Part shown: one piece after another, positions 53,074-62,775 of the stretch
How positions within the stretch are numbered: position 1 is the first letter of the stretch
Layout of the letters: each line of letters opens with the position of its first letter
DNA from: Virgibacillus sp. AGTR
GTDB lineage: Bacteria > Bacillota > Bacilli > Bacillales > Amphibacillaceae
Reading direction: 5' to 3'
Length of the DNA: 64,000 nucleotides
Assembly (NCBI RefSeq): GCF_016919725.2
Contig: NZ_JAJERH010000004.1
Location: forward strand, 62,001 to 126,000
The notes under the pieces: generated by a model
Seen by the model: the letters and a program-made list of their open reading frames with translations, nothing else
The model's database searches: none
Told to the model about the DNA's origin: nothing
Made by a program: the position numbers and the translations under genes

Positions 53074-55389
53074 CTAGACGGCGATATGAACGTTAAATGG
53101 CTCCATCACTTCTGCCGGTATTTCATTGTTGAATGGCACCGTTTGTTCAGTCGGTTGCGCTTCGTTGGACGCTGGTGCAATCTCTATAGAATTGGCACCG
53201 AACAGGAATCCGAAGATAATTCCAATTGCAAGTGTCACCGCACCAACCGCACCGAGAACAAATTTCATCGGTCTATGCGCTTGGTTGGCGCGCTCATTCG
53301 CATACGCCAATTCTTTTTCTTTGGCTTCGAGGGCATCTTCATACATCTTCATACGATGTTTAACCTCCTCTTCTTTTTGCTCACCAATTTTACTGTTGCT
53401 TGCATTCGCATTCTGAAGTAGTTCGCGAAGGTTTTCGTTTTCTCGATGTTCCCGTTCGATACGACGTTCATAATCCTCTATGACACGATCGATTTGTTCT
53501 TTGAGTTTAGATTCTACCTGGCGTAAGTTTTCCCTTGCCTGTTTATTATCCTCTTCTATCTGACGAGTTTTCGTCAGAAGCATCTGCTCATACTCGGCGC
53601 GTACACGTTCTGCTTCATGAGACTGTTTTAATTTCTCTGCTTCCGCTTTTGCTCTTAATACTTCATCCGCAAAGTGTTTACGTAGGTAAGAATCCATGTT
53701 TTTACGGAACGCATCATACATCTGCAACTCTTTTTGAGAGATTGCTTGATATTCTTCTTGTAATTGTTGCAAAAGTCCTGTCATTGCTTTGTCGAATAGG
53801 CGTTTTGCCACGGTGCGTCGATCTTTATATAACTCGCCAAGTTCCGTATCTCGATTCGTTTTCAAATCGGACTGAACATGGTCTCTAACGTTATCAATTT
53901 TTTGATTGCGTTCATCACGATAACGACTGTCATACACCGCATAGGCTTCACGTTTCGCATTCTCTGCATATTCTTCCCGGGCGTCATTGTATTCCTTATT
54001 AATCCGAGCGATTTCTCCTGCAACCTGCCGCTCCAAATCATCCATCGCTTCTTCGAATTCTGATTCAATCTCATCATGGCGACGACCGTAAGGGGTCTGC
54101 TTATCTTTGTGATCCAACGACTCAACCAATTTATTATGAATATCTCGCATGCTTGTTGTAAATTTGTTACGAAGCGACTGTATATTATCTTGATGAAAAC
54201 GTTGCAGTTCAACATTTGCATCTTCACGTAATTTCGAAAGAACGTTTTGCAATTCGCTACCATCTGTACGAGATGTATCGAATCGAGCGATAGATACGGA
54301 ATCAAAATAATCATCGAACTTGGACATATCAATGTTAAGATCCAATTCCGTATTGTTAAATCCATGAAAGACCAATCGATTAATCGATTCCTTAGATTCC
54401 TCAGCTGTCATGCCGTCATCCTCTGTGAAATCAGTGGCAACCGCCACATCCTCCATGTCTTCCATATCAGAATCGTAACCCTCATACATGTCGCTTTCAT
54501 CAAATGTATCGTCATAACCGTTATCCAAATTCGCATCAAGCATGTCATCCAGTTCCGCATCCATATCCGTATTATCGAAATCGGTATCCGGTTCTTCATC
54601 GAATAAGTCTTCGGAATCCTCCAGCTCATTCAGGTCATTGGTACCTAACTCATCCGCTCTGTCAACAAGGGAATTATCTTCATCAAAATCCATACCATTG
54701 TCTTCCTCGAAATTATCGCCTTCGTCCAGACCATCTGTCACTGGTGCGTATGTCTCCGCGTTTGTTTCTCCGTATCCCTCATCCACTTCAGCTTCCACAA
54801 TCTCACCGTTTTTAATATCGAGCTGTATGTTCGGATCGTTAGCCATTTCTACCAACCGCTCAATGTGTACGGTCGATTCCAAAACTGTCAATCGATCGTC
54901 GTCACTCAGATCAAATGGAACGAGCGCCCAACAAAACGCTAGATCATGAACAAAATCAAATTCATCCAGGGAAATCAGCGTTTCCTGTGATGGAATAATA
55001 CCAATCACACCAGTGGCTAAATCGTCTGCAAGCGTAATCGATTCAATCGTCTCTGAACGCAACGCCTGGGCGAAAGAACCAAATTCCTCGCCGGTATGGT
55101 CCAGACCTGCTTCTTCGAGCATCTCGTTTGTGACCGCGACAATCAAAAGACCGTCATCCAACTCCCTAACCGCCGAATTACCTATCTCCGCTAATTCCTG
55201 AACGACATCCAAGGACGCTGCAGCAACGGATTCTTCGAGCTGCATACGCTCTAATAATGTCAATTCTTTCTTCTTACCAGAAAATAGGGATTTCTTCTCT
55301 TTTGACTTCTTATCCTTTTTTGTGGGTTTAACGTCCGACGGTTTGTTTTTTTTGGACTTATTACTGCCATGTTTGGTGAACAATCCCAT
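53074..55389 (-). CDS. Large coiled-coil protein with C-terminal transmembrane anchor
   Basis: Protein of 771 residues. Order of parts: a basic N-terminus (about 1-45, KPTKKDKKSKEKKSLFSGKK); a folded domain about 50-190; a very acidic stretch about 200-330 (DGLDEGDNFEEDNGMDFDED); a long coiled coil about 350-700 (QLQEEYQAISQKELQMYDAF, REHRENENLRELLQNANAS); one transmembrane helix near 718-738 (FVLGAVGAVTLAIGIIFGFL); and a short exported end. No family is recognised. Placement between the T4CP and the Clp-like gene suggests a membrane scaffold of the transfer apparatus. The upstream region has a copy of the operator-like motif. Confidence 0.7.
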   Translation of the reverse strand: MGLFTKHGSNKSKKNKPSDVKPTKKDKKSKEKKSLFSGKKKELTLLERMQLEESVAAASLDVVQELAEIGNSAVRELDDGLLIVAVTNEMLEEAGLDHTGEEFGSFAQALRSETIESITLADDLATGVIGIIPSQETLISLDEFDFVHDLAFCWALVPFDLSDDDRLTVLESTVHIERLVEMANDPNIQLDIKNGEIVEAEVDEGYGETNAETYAPVTDGLDEGDNFEEDNGMDFDEDNSLVDRADELGTNDLNELEDSEDLFDEEPDTDFDNTDMDAELDDMLDANLDNGYDDTFDESDMYEGYDSDMEDMEDVAVATDFTEDDGMTAEESKESINRLVFHGFNNTELDLNIDMSKFDDYFDSVSIARFDTSRTDGSELQNVLSKLREDANVELQRFHQDNIQSLRNKFTTSMRDIHNKLVESLDHKDKQTPYGRRHDEIESEFEEAMDDLERQVAGEIARINKEYNDAREEYAENAKREAYAVYDSRYRDERNQKIDNVRDHVQSDLKTNRDTELGELYKDRRTVAKRLFDKAMTGLLQQLQEEYQAISQKELQMYDAFRKNMDSYLRKHFADEVLRAKAEAEKLKQSHEAERVRAEYEQMLLTKTRQIEEDNKQARENLRQVESKLKEQIDRVIEDYERRIEREHRENENLRELLQNANASNSKIGEQKEEEVKHRMKMYEDALEAKEKELAYANERANQAHRPMKFVLGAVGAVTLAIGIIFGFLFGANSIEIAPASNEAQPTEQTVPFNNEIPAEVMEPFNVHIAV

Positions 55390-55479
55390 AAATGGAGCCC
55401 TCCCTTTCCTTTACCCTTACACCTGAAATTTATAAATTGTGTTATCTGAATAACCAAAATATTCCAGTTGACTAACGTT

Positions 55480-55535
55480 ATTCTATCACAAAAAAACACC
55501 ATATACAATATTTAAATAGCTGAGTGTTCAGTGTT
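55480..55535 (-). promoter_or_regulatory. Promoter region of the coiled-coil gene with operator-like motif
   Basis: Extended -10-like TGATAGAAT (hexamer 55480-55485). The motif AACACTGAACACTCAG lies at 55520-55535, upstream of the -10 here rather than downstream. Confidence 0.4.
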
Positions 55536-55657
55536 TTTATCGTGTTTTAAATTAAATTACGAATAAAATGAGACGATGTATAAAGCACCGACCCTTCTAT
55601 TTAAAATTCTTATTTCGTAACAAAATTTGTATTACATATTACATAATATTTATGGTA

Positions 55658-57565
55658 TTACTTTCGGCGTGCTCGTTTCGCATCCACCGTTCCCACTTCG
55701 ATGTGAGCATCGGATTCTCGGATGTTTTTATTTTGGCATGCCATCTCACCTTTAACATGAATCCCAATATGCTTCGCATCTGGATGTTTATTGATATACC
55801 GAGACAATGGGGAAATAACCTCAGTATCCATACGGGCAACAAGACCACGCGCACCCCCGGTATTGGTATCAATGTCATTGTCCTCATAGACGAGATATAC
55901 GACAACCTCTGGCTGAATCAAAACTTGCACACCATGAATCCGGTACACATCCTTCTGTAATTGCTTTAACTTGTTCAGGATGATTCTCTCATAAGTTTTA
56001 TATCCGAGTGGCTGAAACGGGATAATGGCGTTCATCCGGTTGATAAGTTCCGGAACGAACGCGTCATTTGAAATTAACGAGCGCCGGATGACTTTTTGAT
56101 ACTTAGCCAATCCGTCCGCTCCATCATCATCCTGGGAATAATGCGCGATGCTTTCATAAACTTCCGAGCCTGCATTCGTCGTCAAAACAATGTAGGTATT
56201 CAAAAAGCTTACCTCACGCCCCTGGGCGTTAGAAAGACGGCCGTCATCCAACATTTGGAGCATAAGACGAGTGATAACCCGATGTGCCTTCTCAACCTCG
56301 TCGAACAACAGGACACAGTGAGATTTGTTCCACACCTTCATCGTCAGTTCCTCACGGAAGCGATCTAGAGAGCTCTCCAGTGCGAATTCGGACATATCGA
56401 AACGAATCATCGCACGTTCATCTCCGAATAAGAGCTCAGCTAATCCTTTCACGGTTTCCGTTTTACCTGTCCCAGTTGGTCCGGAGAACAAAAAGCTCGA
56501 AATCGGACGGGATTTATCGTGTAAATCCGCCACGGCAATTTGCAGGCGTTGTTCCAGTGTTTTCATGGCGAACGTCTGGGAATACACCCGCTCGTTCATC
56601 TTTTGCTCGATGTACCGACCATCGATTTCAAACGTGACTTGCACACCTGTACTGTCATGAATGACTTCGGCAAGTAAATGACGGTTCATCTTGTAATCGG
56701 CGGGATACGTGCGATACCAACCGATCATCGAATCAAGCAGCAATATACTTTTGCGTGGCTGGGAATCAGCCGGTACGTAACGGTTGCTATAATCATAAAT
56801 TAACTCGAACAACTGGGAATCATAGATGTCATCATAAGCACCGTGGGCTTTCGCGATGGATTTTAGAATCGACACCACCGTTGCTTTATCCGGCTCTCTA
56901 ATGTTAATACGCTGCAAACGCTGCATGAGCGCTTGGTCCTTCTCGACATATTCATGGAACTCAGCAAACGTGGTCGCCGCGATAATCTTGATTCCACGGC
57001 GTCCACTCTCTGCTAGGATCGGTTTAATCGATTGCGACGCCGCTTGGGATAACTGAACAAGCAGATGGAATTCATCGATGAACAAAACTAGCTCTGGTGC
57101 CGATTCCTGTTTCTTGCGGCACTTAGTCTCCGACTCTAATTCCAAGAGTAACTGCGCATCTTGAGCATCTTTCATGTCCTGTTTGAAACGGAGCACATCC
57201 TCGAACAACCCTTTCACGCGGGACGCCATCTGTACAGCTCCGTCCTCTCCGTTCTCACTCGCCGCCATCTTCGCAAGATCCACCTCAACATACACACGAC
57301 CTTTATCCTTTTCGGACGTGCCCTGTACGAGCATCGTTTTACCTGAACCCGCATCCCCTAAAAGAAATGCATTTGATAATTCCGCGCGGTTCAATGAAGC
57401 GAGCAGGCGCCGCATCTCCCGTTCTCTGCCAATAACTGGACGACTCGGAGGGGGCATGAATACAGCGTACTCCGCTAAAAACGGATATTTTTCTTTATCG
57501 AATACCCAAGTATCTATTTGCTTCTTTCTAAGTGATTCCGGTCGCTCTATCGTTGTAATACTCAT
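55658..57565 (-). CDS. Clp-like double AAA+ ATPase of the transfer cluster
   Basis: Protein of 635 residues from the ATG at 57565, ten bases behind AAGGAG. Two AAA+ domains: Walker A GDAGSGKT near 75, Walker B LVLFIDEFHLL near 165; then GPTGTGKT near 360 and VLLFDEVEKAH near 420, followed by a ClpB-like small domain. No Clp N-domain or M domain. It is similar in size and order to the + strand Clp-like gene at 20431, so the plasmid codes two. It lies between the coiled-coil protein and the relaxase region, and may remodel the relaxase or T4SS. That role is inferred from position. Confidence 0.88.
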   Translation of the reverse strand: MSITTIERPESLRKKQIDTWVFDKEKYPFLAEYAVFMPPPSRPVIGREREMRRLLASLNRAELSNAFLLGDAGSGKTMLVQGTSEKDKGRVYVEVDLAKMAASENGEDGAVQMASRVKGLFEDVLRFKQDMKDAQDAQLLLELESETKCRKKQESAPELVLFIDEFHLLVQLSQAASQSIKPILAESGRRGIKIIAATTFAEFHEYVEKDQALMQRLQRINIREPDKATVVSILKSIAKAHGAYDDIYDSQLFELIYDYSNRYVPADSQPRKSILLLDSMIGWYRTYPADYKMNRHLLAEVIHDSTGVQVTFEIDGRYIEQKMNERVYSQTFAMKTLEQRLQIAVADLHDKSRPISSFLFSGPTGTGKTETVKGLAELLFGDERAMIRFDMSEFALESSLDRFREELTMKVWNKSHCVLLFDEVEKAHRVITRLMLQMLDDGRLSNAQGREVSFLNTYIVLTTNAGSEVYESIAHYSQDDDGADGLAKYQKVIRRSLISNDAFVPELINRMNAIIPFQPLGYKTYERIILNKLKQLQKDVYRIHGVQVLIQPEVVVYLVYEDNDIDTNTGGARGLVARMDTEVISPLSRYINKHPDAKHIGIHVKGEMACQNKNIRESDAHIEVGTVDAKRARRK

Positions 57566-57653
57566 CACCATCGCACTCCTTTTCTATCTCATTTCTCAAC
57601 ATTTTCTTCTGTGACTTTTATTAGCACTTTCGCTATTTTATTGATCTGATAAA

Positions 57654-58529
57654 TTAAACGTCACTTTCCGATAAAACCGTCTCTTTTGCATGCAGCTCTT
57701 TGATGTCATCACTGATCAAATTATTTACAACGGACGACTCAGATTGATACATGAAACTGGATACGTCAATATCTGTCCCCTGACGAGCAGTTTCCCCATA
57801 CCGTTCAACCGCTGTCTCTACTCCAGCAATTTGCGTCGGATCATTATCTACACGAACATTATCAACCGTGTGATCTAAGTAATTATAATCAGTAGCCGAA
57901 ATTTCTTCATCTGACGATTCATCTTCGTTTTCCTGTTCTCCATTATATATATCGTCAGACGGAAGCACATTTACTGGACTGTCGTCTTCGGGTAAATACG
58001 AAGCGATATCCCGCTCCGATGTTTCGTTGTACTCGTCTAAGGCTTGTCCAGCTCGATGTCTTGACATGGCATCATTCACACCCAAGGACAAATCATCAGA
58101 GGACTGTGCATATTCGGCTTCCTTATCGGTAAGCCATGTATCATACGTCTCATAGCCTTCGGTTTTCCATGCAGGCTCTTCTGGTTCATCTAATTCATCT
58201 GTTTCATCCTGAGTGAATTTATATGTAACGTCTTCCTCACTTTCGTCTACTACCCCAATATCACGCAATACTTCCGTTTCCTCTGCCGATGATCCCTCCG
58301 CCGAGTTAATAACATAGCGTGAGAACAATTGCGAAGACGGACTGTCGATGAGGCTTGCAAACAGATCATTCAGTGTATCAACTAATTCGTTGTAGTGACT
58401 TACTTTTTTTTCGAACAATGAAAACGAAATTCGATTATTTTCCGCCATCTTATTTAGAATATAATCTTCCCGCGATAAATGATTTTCCAGGCGTCGTACC
58501 GCGTTCAACATGGCAAAATGTTTGGACAT
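57654..58529 (-). CDS. Acidic hypothetical protein
   Basis: Protein of 291 residues from the ATG at 58529; an ATG at 58541 is also possible since AAAGGGGAAAGG lies just before it. The first 70 residues are helical and could pair (RRLENHLSREDYILNKMAEN). The remaining 220 are very acidic and probably unstructured (DETDELDEPEEPAWKTEGYE, EENEDESSDEEISATDYN). No family is recognised. It follows the relaxase gene and has its own promoter with a copy of the operator. Confidence 0.6.
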   Translation of the reverse strand: MSKHFAMLNAVRRLENHLSREDYILNKMAENNRISFSLFEKKVSHYNELVDTLNDLFASLIDSPSSQLFSRYVINSAEGSSAEETEVLRDIGVVDESEEDVTYKFTQDETDELDEPEEPAWKTEGYETYDTWLTDKEAEYAQSSDDLSLGVNDAMSRHRAGQALDEYNETSERDIASYLPEDDSPVNVLPSDDIYNGEQENEDESSDEEISATDYNYLDHTVDNVRVDNDPTQIAGVETAVERYGETARQGTDIDVSSFMYQSESSVVNNLISDDIKELHAKETVLSESDV

Positions 58530-58587
58530 ATGGTATGTCATCCTTTCCCCTTTTTTTTGAGTAAGATAACGGCGATTTTTCTTATAA

Positions 58588-58624
58588 AACACTCACCGTA
58601 CAGCGTTATCATAATTTTATTATA
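58588..58624 (-). promoter_or_regulatory. Promoter with operator-like motif
   Basis: Extended -10 TGGTATAAT (hexamer 58619-58624). Eleven bases downstream is AACACTCACCGTACAGCGTT (58588-58607), matching AACRCT-N6-ACAG-N-GTT and placed as at the coupling-protein promoter. Confidence 0.6.
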
Positions 58625-58705
58625 CCATATTTTTCCATAATAAAGGAATTATTACCAATAATTTTTATCGAACCGTAGCATTCGTGAAAACTGGAAGGAC
58701 TGGGG

Positions 58706-60937
58706 TTACTCCAGTTCCTCCTCGATCTGTTCAACCGCTTCGATATGTTCAAGTGTATTTCTCACCTGCTTAGTCATATCCATCGAGTGGTCAACCGGAA
58801 TTGTATAAAGCTGGCGGCGGTCGCCTTCATGAAGTGGCGTCAAATCGTCGATGGTAACCGTCTGAATAAGTCCTTCTTTCACGGCTTTATCCACGACCAT
58901 CTCCATAGAGGCAATATCTGCCTCGGAACGATCCAAAGCCGGAAGCCCTTGTCCGGTCGCTGTAACATACATTCGGGCAGCGTCAACCCGTTGCTTGCGT
59001 CCTTGCCACGCATTGGCGAACGCTTTTGCGTTGGTAGCATCAATTCTCGCATCGGGGTGATTGTAATAATCAAGCCCCAAATGATGTACATCCCACGCCT
59101 TGACCTGACGAAAATGATCGTCCTTCAGGTTTTCCTGCCGGGTTTTCGGACGTACTGGCAGGACGAACCGAGTATTTATCGATCCTAATTCCGTGTCGTA
59201 ATCTGTGATAGCATCCCATTCTTTAAGTGAGGCAACCCCATGCTCAAAACAATGGAACGTATAAGCACGTAAATCCCGTTTGTACGCATCCCGATCTTCA
59301 TGGAGCGTGAGCCCTGTTTCAGTCTCGTCACTTTGAATCGTCTGATAACGCTGGGTAAGATCCTCATACATGGGACGTAGGGCTTGCACGTATTCCCGTT
59401 CCTTTGGGTGATGGAACGATAAAAACTTTCGGTACTTGTCTGCAAGGCCCATATGATACCGCTGCTCCTCCTCATAATAGAGACGCATGACGTGTGCAGT
59501 ATCATCAACGAGCCCCTGATCGTTTGCCGTATCGTACTCGCTAGCCATCTCAAAATGGTCTCGGGCACTCTTTGTGTGAAGCTCTTGACGCTTGTTATAC
59601 CCACGTACCCGAAGCGTGAATGCAGCCGCATCAAATTCCTCTGCATCTTGTGACTTTAAGGCATTAGCCAGTTCTTCATCAGAACTCGATTGAATATCGG
59701 TCATCGTCGTCCGAACACGAAGTGCAGACGAGCCAAACTCTTTGAGCGACTTATACAGACCATTCACACTCCTTTCAACAATACGCTCACGTCCTTCATC
59801 CACCAATTCTTGCCGTTCTTCCGATGTGAGTTTGTTCTTTACCATCGATTCTTCAGCGTAATCATGCACCGCCTGTATGGCATCGGCATAACCGCTCTGT
59901 TCTGGTTCGGTTTCAAATACATGCGCGACAATTCCTTTAGCGATGGTGTTCGGGTGTTTCATCGACGTGCGGTTCGTCCTGTAGCGCCAACTGCTCCGGT
60001 CTTTCGGTAGAGCGGCCATGAGCAGTTGTATAGATGTATTTTCACTCAAGGTGTTGTATGCGTAATCTTTGACGAACGCCACAACATTCTGTCTTTCAAG
60101 CGACGCCTGCTTGTGAAACGACTTCAAATCTTTCATGTCCTCCAGGCTGAAATGTACCCCTTTACGAAACATCTTCTTTTCACGTTCATTGATTTTACCC
60201 CTGTCAGCACCATCGTCCCTCATACGGAATGTCGAGAATTCCTTATCAACAAGCGCAATGTGTGCATGAACATGACTGGTATCAAGCTGAATAGTTCCTA
60301 CCCATTCAGGATTGGAAAACCGACCGGCTTTTGTCATGTGATCTACTCCATCAGTGATTGCCTGGCGTAGTTTCAACTGGTCAATGTGCCCTTTGTACGA
60401 ACCGCGACCTTTATGTTTAAATCGTGGGTTCAGCACACCTGTGTCACGCAGGTAATCCTCGGTGAAGCTCACGATAATTTTCTGTACGGAATGTCCAACA
60501 TCGAATGCATCCTGAATAACTTTAGAGGTGTATTCTAACTCTTTATGTGACAGACTAATTCCACGCGTCCCGAACGCCCGTCCGGACTGTTTATCTATCC
60601 TTTTGAACTTGTGCTTCAATACAAACGGGGAACCGTATGCATCAGCATCTTGCAAGTCTTCATCCTGCTTCGATTTCAACTGTTCCGTGGCATCGCTACG
60701 CGTGATATAACGCATAAATCCCGCACCGTCATACCCATCACTTGTTTGAGTTGTGGTGATAGGTATTTCCGCACTCGCCACCTGTCTCACCGGAGCCAAT
60801 ACTTCGGTAGCATCTTCCCTCGCCATGTACCGCATGACATACTGCCCCGGGCTTGATCCACGAGATCCCTTACCGGGAGCGCTCCGGGCATTGTTCGTGT
60901 ATTCGCTTCTGACCACAATGTCCTGTTTCAATCCCAT
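58706..60937 (-). CDS. Relaxase (MobL-like, HxHxH)
   Basis: Protein of 743 residues from the ATG at 60937, behind AAAAGGAG. The N-terminal 240 residues carry the relaxase core: two copies of a YMxR/YITR-x-DATE element (YVMRYMAREDATE near 33, GFMRYITRSDATEQ near 75) and the metal-binding SHVHAHIALVD with His222, 224 and 226. The first-motif Tyr is likely one of the Tyr in the YMxR elements. This arrangement resembles the MOBL family founded on pLS20-type plasmids of Bacillus. The C-terminal 450 residues are helical and unrecognised. It would nick at oriT and pilot the DNA; no oriT can be identified with confidence. Confidence 0.85.
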   Translation of the reverse strand: MGLKQDIVVRSEYTNNARSAPGKGSRGSSPGQYVMRYMAREDATEVLAPVRQVASAEIPITTTQTSDGYDGAGFMRYITRSDATEQLKSKQDEDLQDADAYGSPFVLKHKFKRIDKQSGRAFGTRGISLSHKELEYTSKVIQDAFDVGHSVQKIIVSFTEDYLRDTGVLNPRFKHKGRGSYKGHIDQLKLRQAITDGVDHMTKAGRFSNPEWVGTIQLDTSHVHAHIALVDKEFSTFRMRDDGADRGKINEREKKMFRKGVHFSLEDMKDLKSFHKQASLERQNVVAFVKDYAYNTLSENTSIQLLMAALPKDRSSWRYRTNRTSMKHPNTIAKGIVAHVFETEPEQSGYADAIQAVHDYAEESMVKNKLTSEERQELVDEGRERIVERSVNGLYKSLKEFGSSALRVRTTMTDIQSSSDEELANALKSQDAEEFDAAAFTLRVRGYNKRQELHTKSARDHFEMASEYDTANDQGLVDDTAHVMRLYYEEEQRYHMGLADKYRKFLSFHHPKEREYVQALRPMYEDLTQRYQTIQSDETETGLTLHEDRDAYKRDLRAYTFHCFEHGVASLKEWDAITDYDTELGSINTRFVLPVRPKTRQENLKDDHFRQVKAWDVHHLGLDYYNHPDARIDATNAKAFANAWQGRKQRVDAARMYVTATGQGLPALDRSEADIASMEMVVDKAVKEGLIQTVTIDDLTPLHEGDRRQLYTIPVDHSMDMTKQVRNTLEHIEAVEQIEEELE

Positions 60938-60959
60938 AGACCTCACTCCTTTTATAAAG

Positions 60960-60990
60960 AAAAACGATAAGGCTAGGAACCCTTATCGCT
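60960..60990 (-). terminator. Intrinsic terminator
   Basis: On the minus strand AGCGATAAGGG and CCTTATCGTTTTTC form a stem with a T run after the gene 61001-62074. It precedes the relaxase ribosome binding site. Confidence 0.8.
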
Positions 60991-61000
60991 CTTACTAACA

Positions 61001-62074
61001 TTATAGTTCCGGACCGTCGTCCTCAGTTTCGTATTTGTAATCGTCCAGACCCTTATCAAAAATACCCGAATCTAGCACCTTTGACGCTTCCGTTGTCTTC
61101 GAGGACGGCGCTGGTTCTGCCCCCGGTTGTTCATGCAGGTATTCCTCACCGATTTCCGGTTCGCCATTAAGTTCCGCTTCGAACTCCGATTCCGGATCAG
61201 AATCATGAGAAGATTCGTAGCGATCACGTTCTTTTAAATCGCGAATACGGTCATCCTCGCTCGTATGGTCAAAGGACAGACTACCTTTCAATTCTTTCGT
61301 CACGTCAATTTCCTCATCCAAAAACTCCGAAGAAGCAGTGAACGATTCATCTACAACCTTGGTCTGTTCTTCTTCTTTTTGTGCAACCACGTCACGGAAA
61401 TTATCCGACAAGAAAACTTCGCGGTCCTGATCGGTGTCCGTTGTGCGTACTAGCTCCTCAGTCTTGACGCCTTCCTTTTGCAATTCCATAGCAAGGCGAG
61501 CCGAGCGTTTAACCAGGTTCGCAATCGTCGTCTGCTCAGACGAATCATGATTCTCATGAACGACTGTCACTGGGTCCACCAATAGAACAGGTACGCTCTC
61601 TTTTGAGCCTTCCTGTACGGCGTCCAGGTATGTGACCCTCATTTCTGCTTCAGCATCGAATTCTTCATCGGCCATGAGCTTATTCATGAGCGCCTCGAAT
61701 CGTTCCTCCCTGTAAAAACCAGCGTCAATCAACATCTTGAGTGCATCATCTTCTAACGGCTGCACATACGAAAGGGGTAGCTCCTGGTTATCATGAGTAA
61801 AATCTAGCGATGTAATCCCCTCTGCAAAATCCCCCCAAGCCATCTCTACGTCGGAATCAACTCGAATTTGCGGACGTTTCACCCCAGATAAATTGCTTGA
61901 AAACAGGAAACTAATTTTGTTCACACGACACTGGGTTACAGACGGAACGCCGTAAGATTCAAATGTCTTAGATCGATTTACGGCATTGATTGACCCTTTG
62001 TTAAATTGAGCATCCAACAGTCGGAACAATCGTCGCCCTTCAGTGCTTGTCCGGTTATATGGATAGGTCTTCAT
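61001..62074 (-). CDS. Acidic hypothetical protein ending in DGPEL
   Basis: Protein of 357 residues with AGAAAGGATG before the ATG. The first 200 residues look folded (FRLLDAQFNKGSINAVNRSK, KMLIDAGFYREERFEALMNK). The C-terminal 150 are acidic and probably unstructured and end KYETEDDGPEL, sharing DGPEL with the protein at 36312-37064. It directly precedes the relaxase gene. It could be a relaxase accessory protein or a transfer substrate; nothing in the sequence decides. Its promoter carries the recurrent motif. Confidence 0.6.
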   Translation of the reverse strand: MKTYPYNRTSTEGRRLFRLLDAQFNKGSINAVNRSKTFESYGVPSVTQCRVNKISFLFSSNLSGVKRPQIRVDSDVEMAWGDFAEGITSLDFTHDNQELPLSYVQPLEDDALKMLIDAGFYREERFEALMNKLMADEEFDAEAEMRVTYLDAVQEGSKESVPVLLVDPVTVVHENHDSSEQTTIANLVKRSARLAMELQKEGVKTEELVRTTDTDQDREVFLSDNFRDVVAQKEEEQTKVVDESFTASSEFLDEEIDVTKELKGSLSFDHTSEDDRIRDLKERDRYESSHDSDPESEFEAELNGEPEIGEEYLHEQPGAEPAPSSKTTEASKVLDSGIFDKGLDDYKYETEDDGPEL

Positions 62075-62158
62075 AACGCTATCATCCTTTCTAATTTTCT
62101 GCGATTCTATGATTTTTGTTTGTCATGCTCTGCTATAAAAATGGAAATTTCTTCCTTG

Positions 62159-62225
62159 ATTATAGCACGTTTGTTTCATGGATAACAAGCAAAAATAAAA
62201 CAAAAACACTGAACACACAGATGTT
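62159..62225 (-). promoter_or_regulatory. Promoter with upstream operator-like motif
   Basis: Extended -10 TGCTATAAT (hexamer 62159-62164). AACACTGAACACACAGATGTT lies at 62205-62225, upstream of the -10. Confidence 0.45.
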
Positions 62226-62262
62226 TAACACGTATCTATTTAACGGTATAAATTCACATATA

Positions 62263-62293
62263 CAAAAAAGGTGCTGATTTTCAGCACCTTTTC
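62263..62293 (-). terminator. Intrinsic terminator
   Basis: AAAAGGTGCTGA and TCAGCACCTTTT form a strong stem with T run on the minus strand, just after the gene at 62311. Confidence 0.88.
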
Positions 62294-62310
62294 GAATAAA
62301 AATCAATTTT

Positions 62311-62775
62311 TTACGCCTCAAGAACCGCTTCTTGTTGATTTTGCTGTTCCTGACGAGCTGCTTTTTTCGCTTCGCGGGCGGCCACTGTATTTTCACGGTG
62401 TTTAGCCGAGTCAAACGGCACTTCCGGTGTTTTAAGGGTATTCGTATTCACAACCAACCCTTTGCCCCGGGTGTTTGGGAACAAATCCGCTTCCAACACC
62501 ATTGCGTCGCCCTCTTTGTTTGCCGCTTTTTCGATGGCGTCCCACTGCTTCGCCGAATAACTTGCAGTGTAGGTATCCTTTTCATTCCCCTTTTTATCTT
62601 TGTACTTATCGTATACAAGCATCGGGTTCGTAATAACGTCCTCAGGCTCGCGAGTATCATTTGAAATACTAAACGCCACGTTCTTCCCTGTCATCCCTGA
62701 GCCTTTCTGATCGAAAACCCCGCTCACATGTACACGCTGACCTTTGAAGCTTTGTCCTTTTTTGAATGTAGCCAT
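62311..62775 (-). CDS. Hypothetical basic protein, possibly OB-fold-like
   Basis: Protein of 154 residues from the ATG at 62775 with AAAAGGGG ten bases upstream; ATG at 62781 is too close. The N-terminal 110 residues are beta-rich (QSFKGQRVHVSGVFDQKGSG, DTYTASYSAKQWDAIEKAAN, DAMVLEADLFPNTRGKG). The C-terminal 35 are a charged Ala/Glu/Gln helix. The size and beta content suggest a small nucleic-acid-binding barrel, but no signature is seen. It sits in the transfer cluster as its own unit. Confidence 0.55.
   Translation of the reverse strand: MATFKKGQSFKGQRVHVSGVFDQKGSGMTGKNVAFSISNDTREPEDVITNPMLVYDKYKDKKGNEKDTYTASYSAKQWDAIEKAANKEGDAMVLEADLFPNTRGKGLVVNTNTLKTPEVPFDSAKHRENTVAAREAKKAARQEQQNQQEAVLEA

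Noticed and set aside
53535-54949. Long antisense frames over the coiled-coil gene
   Set aside because: They mirror the Glu/Asp/Arg-rich codons of the true gene and have no initiation signals.
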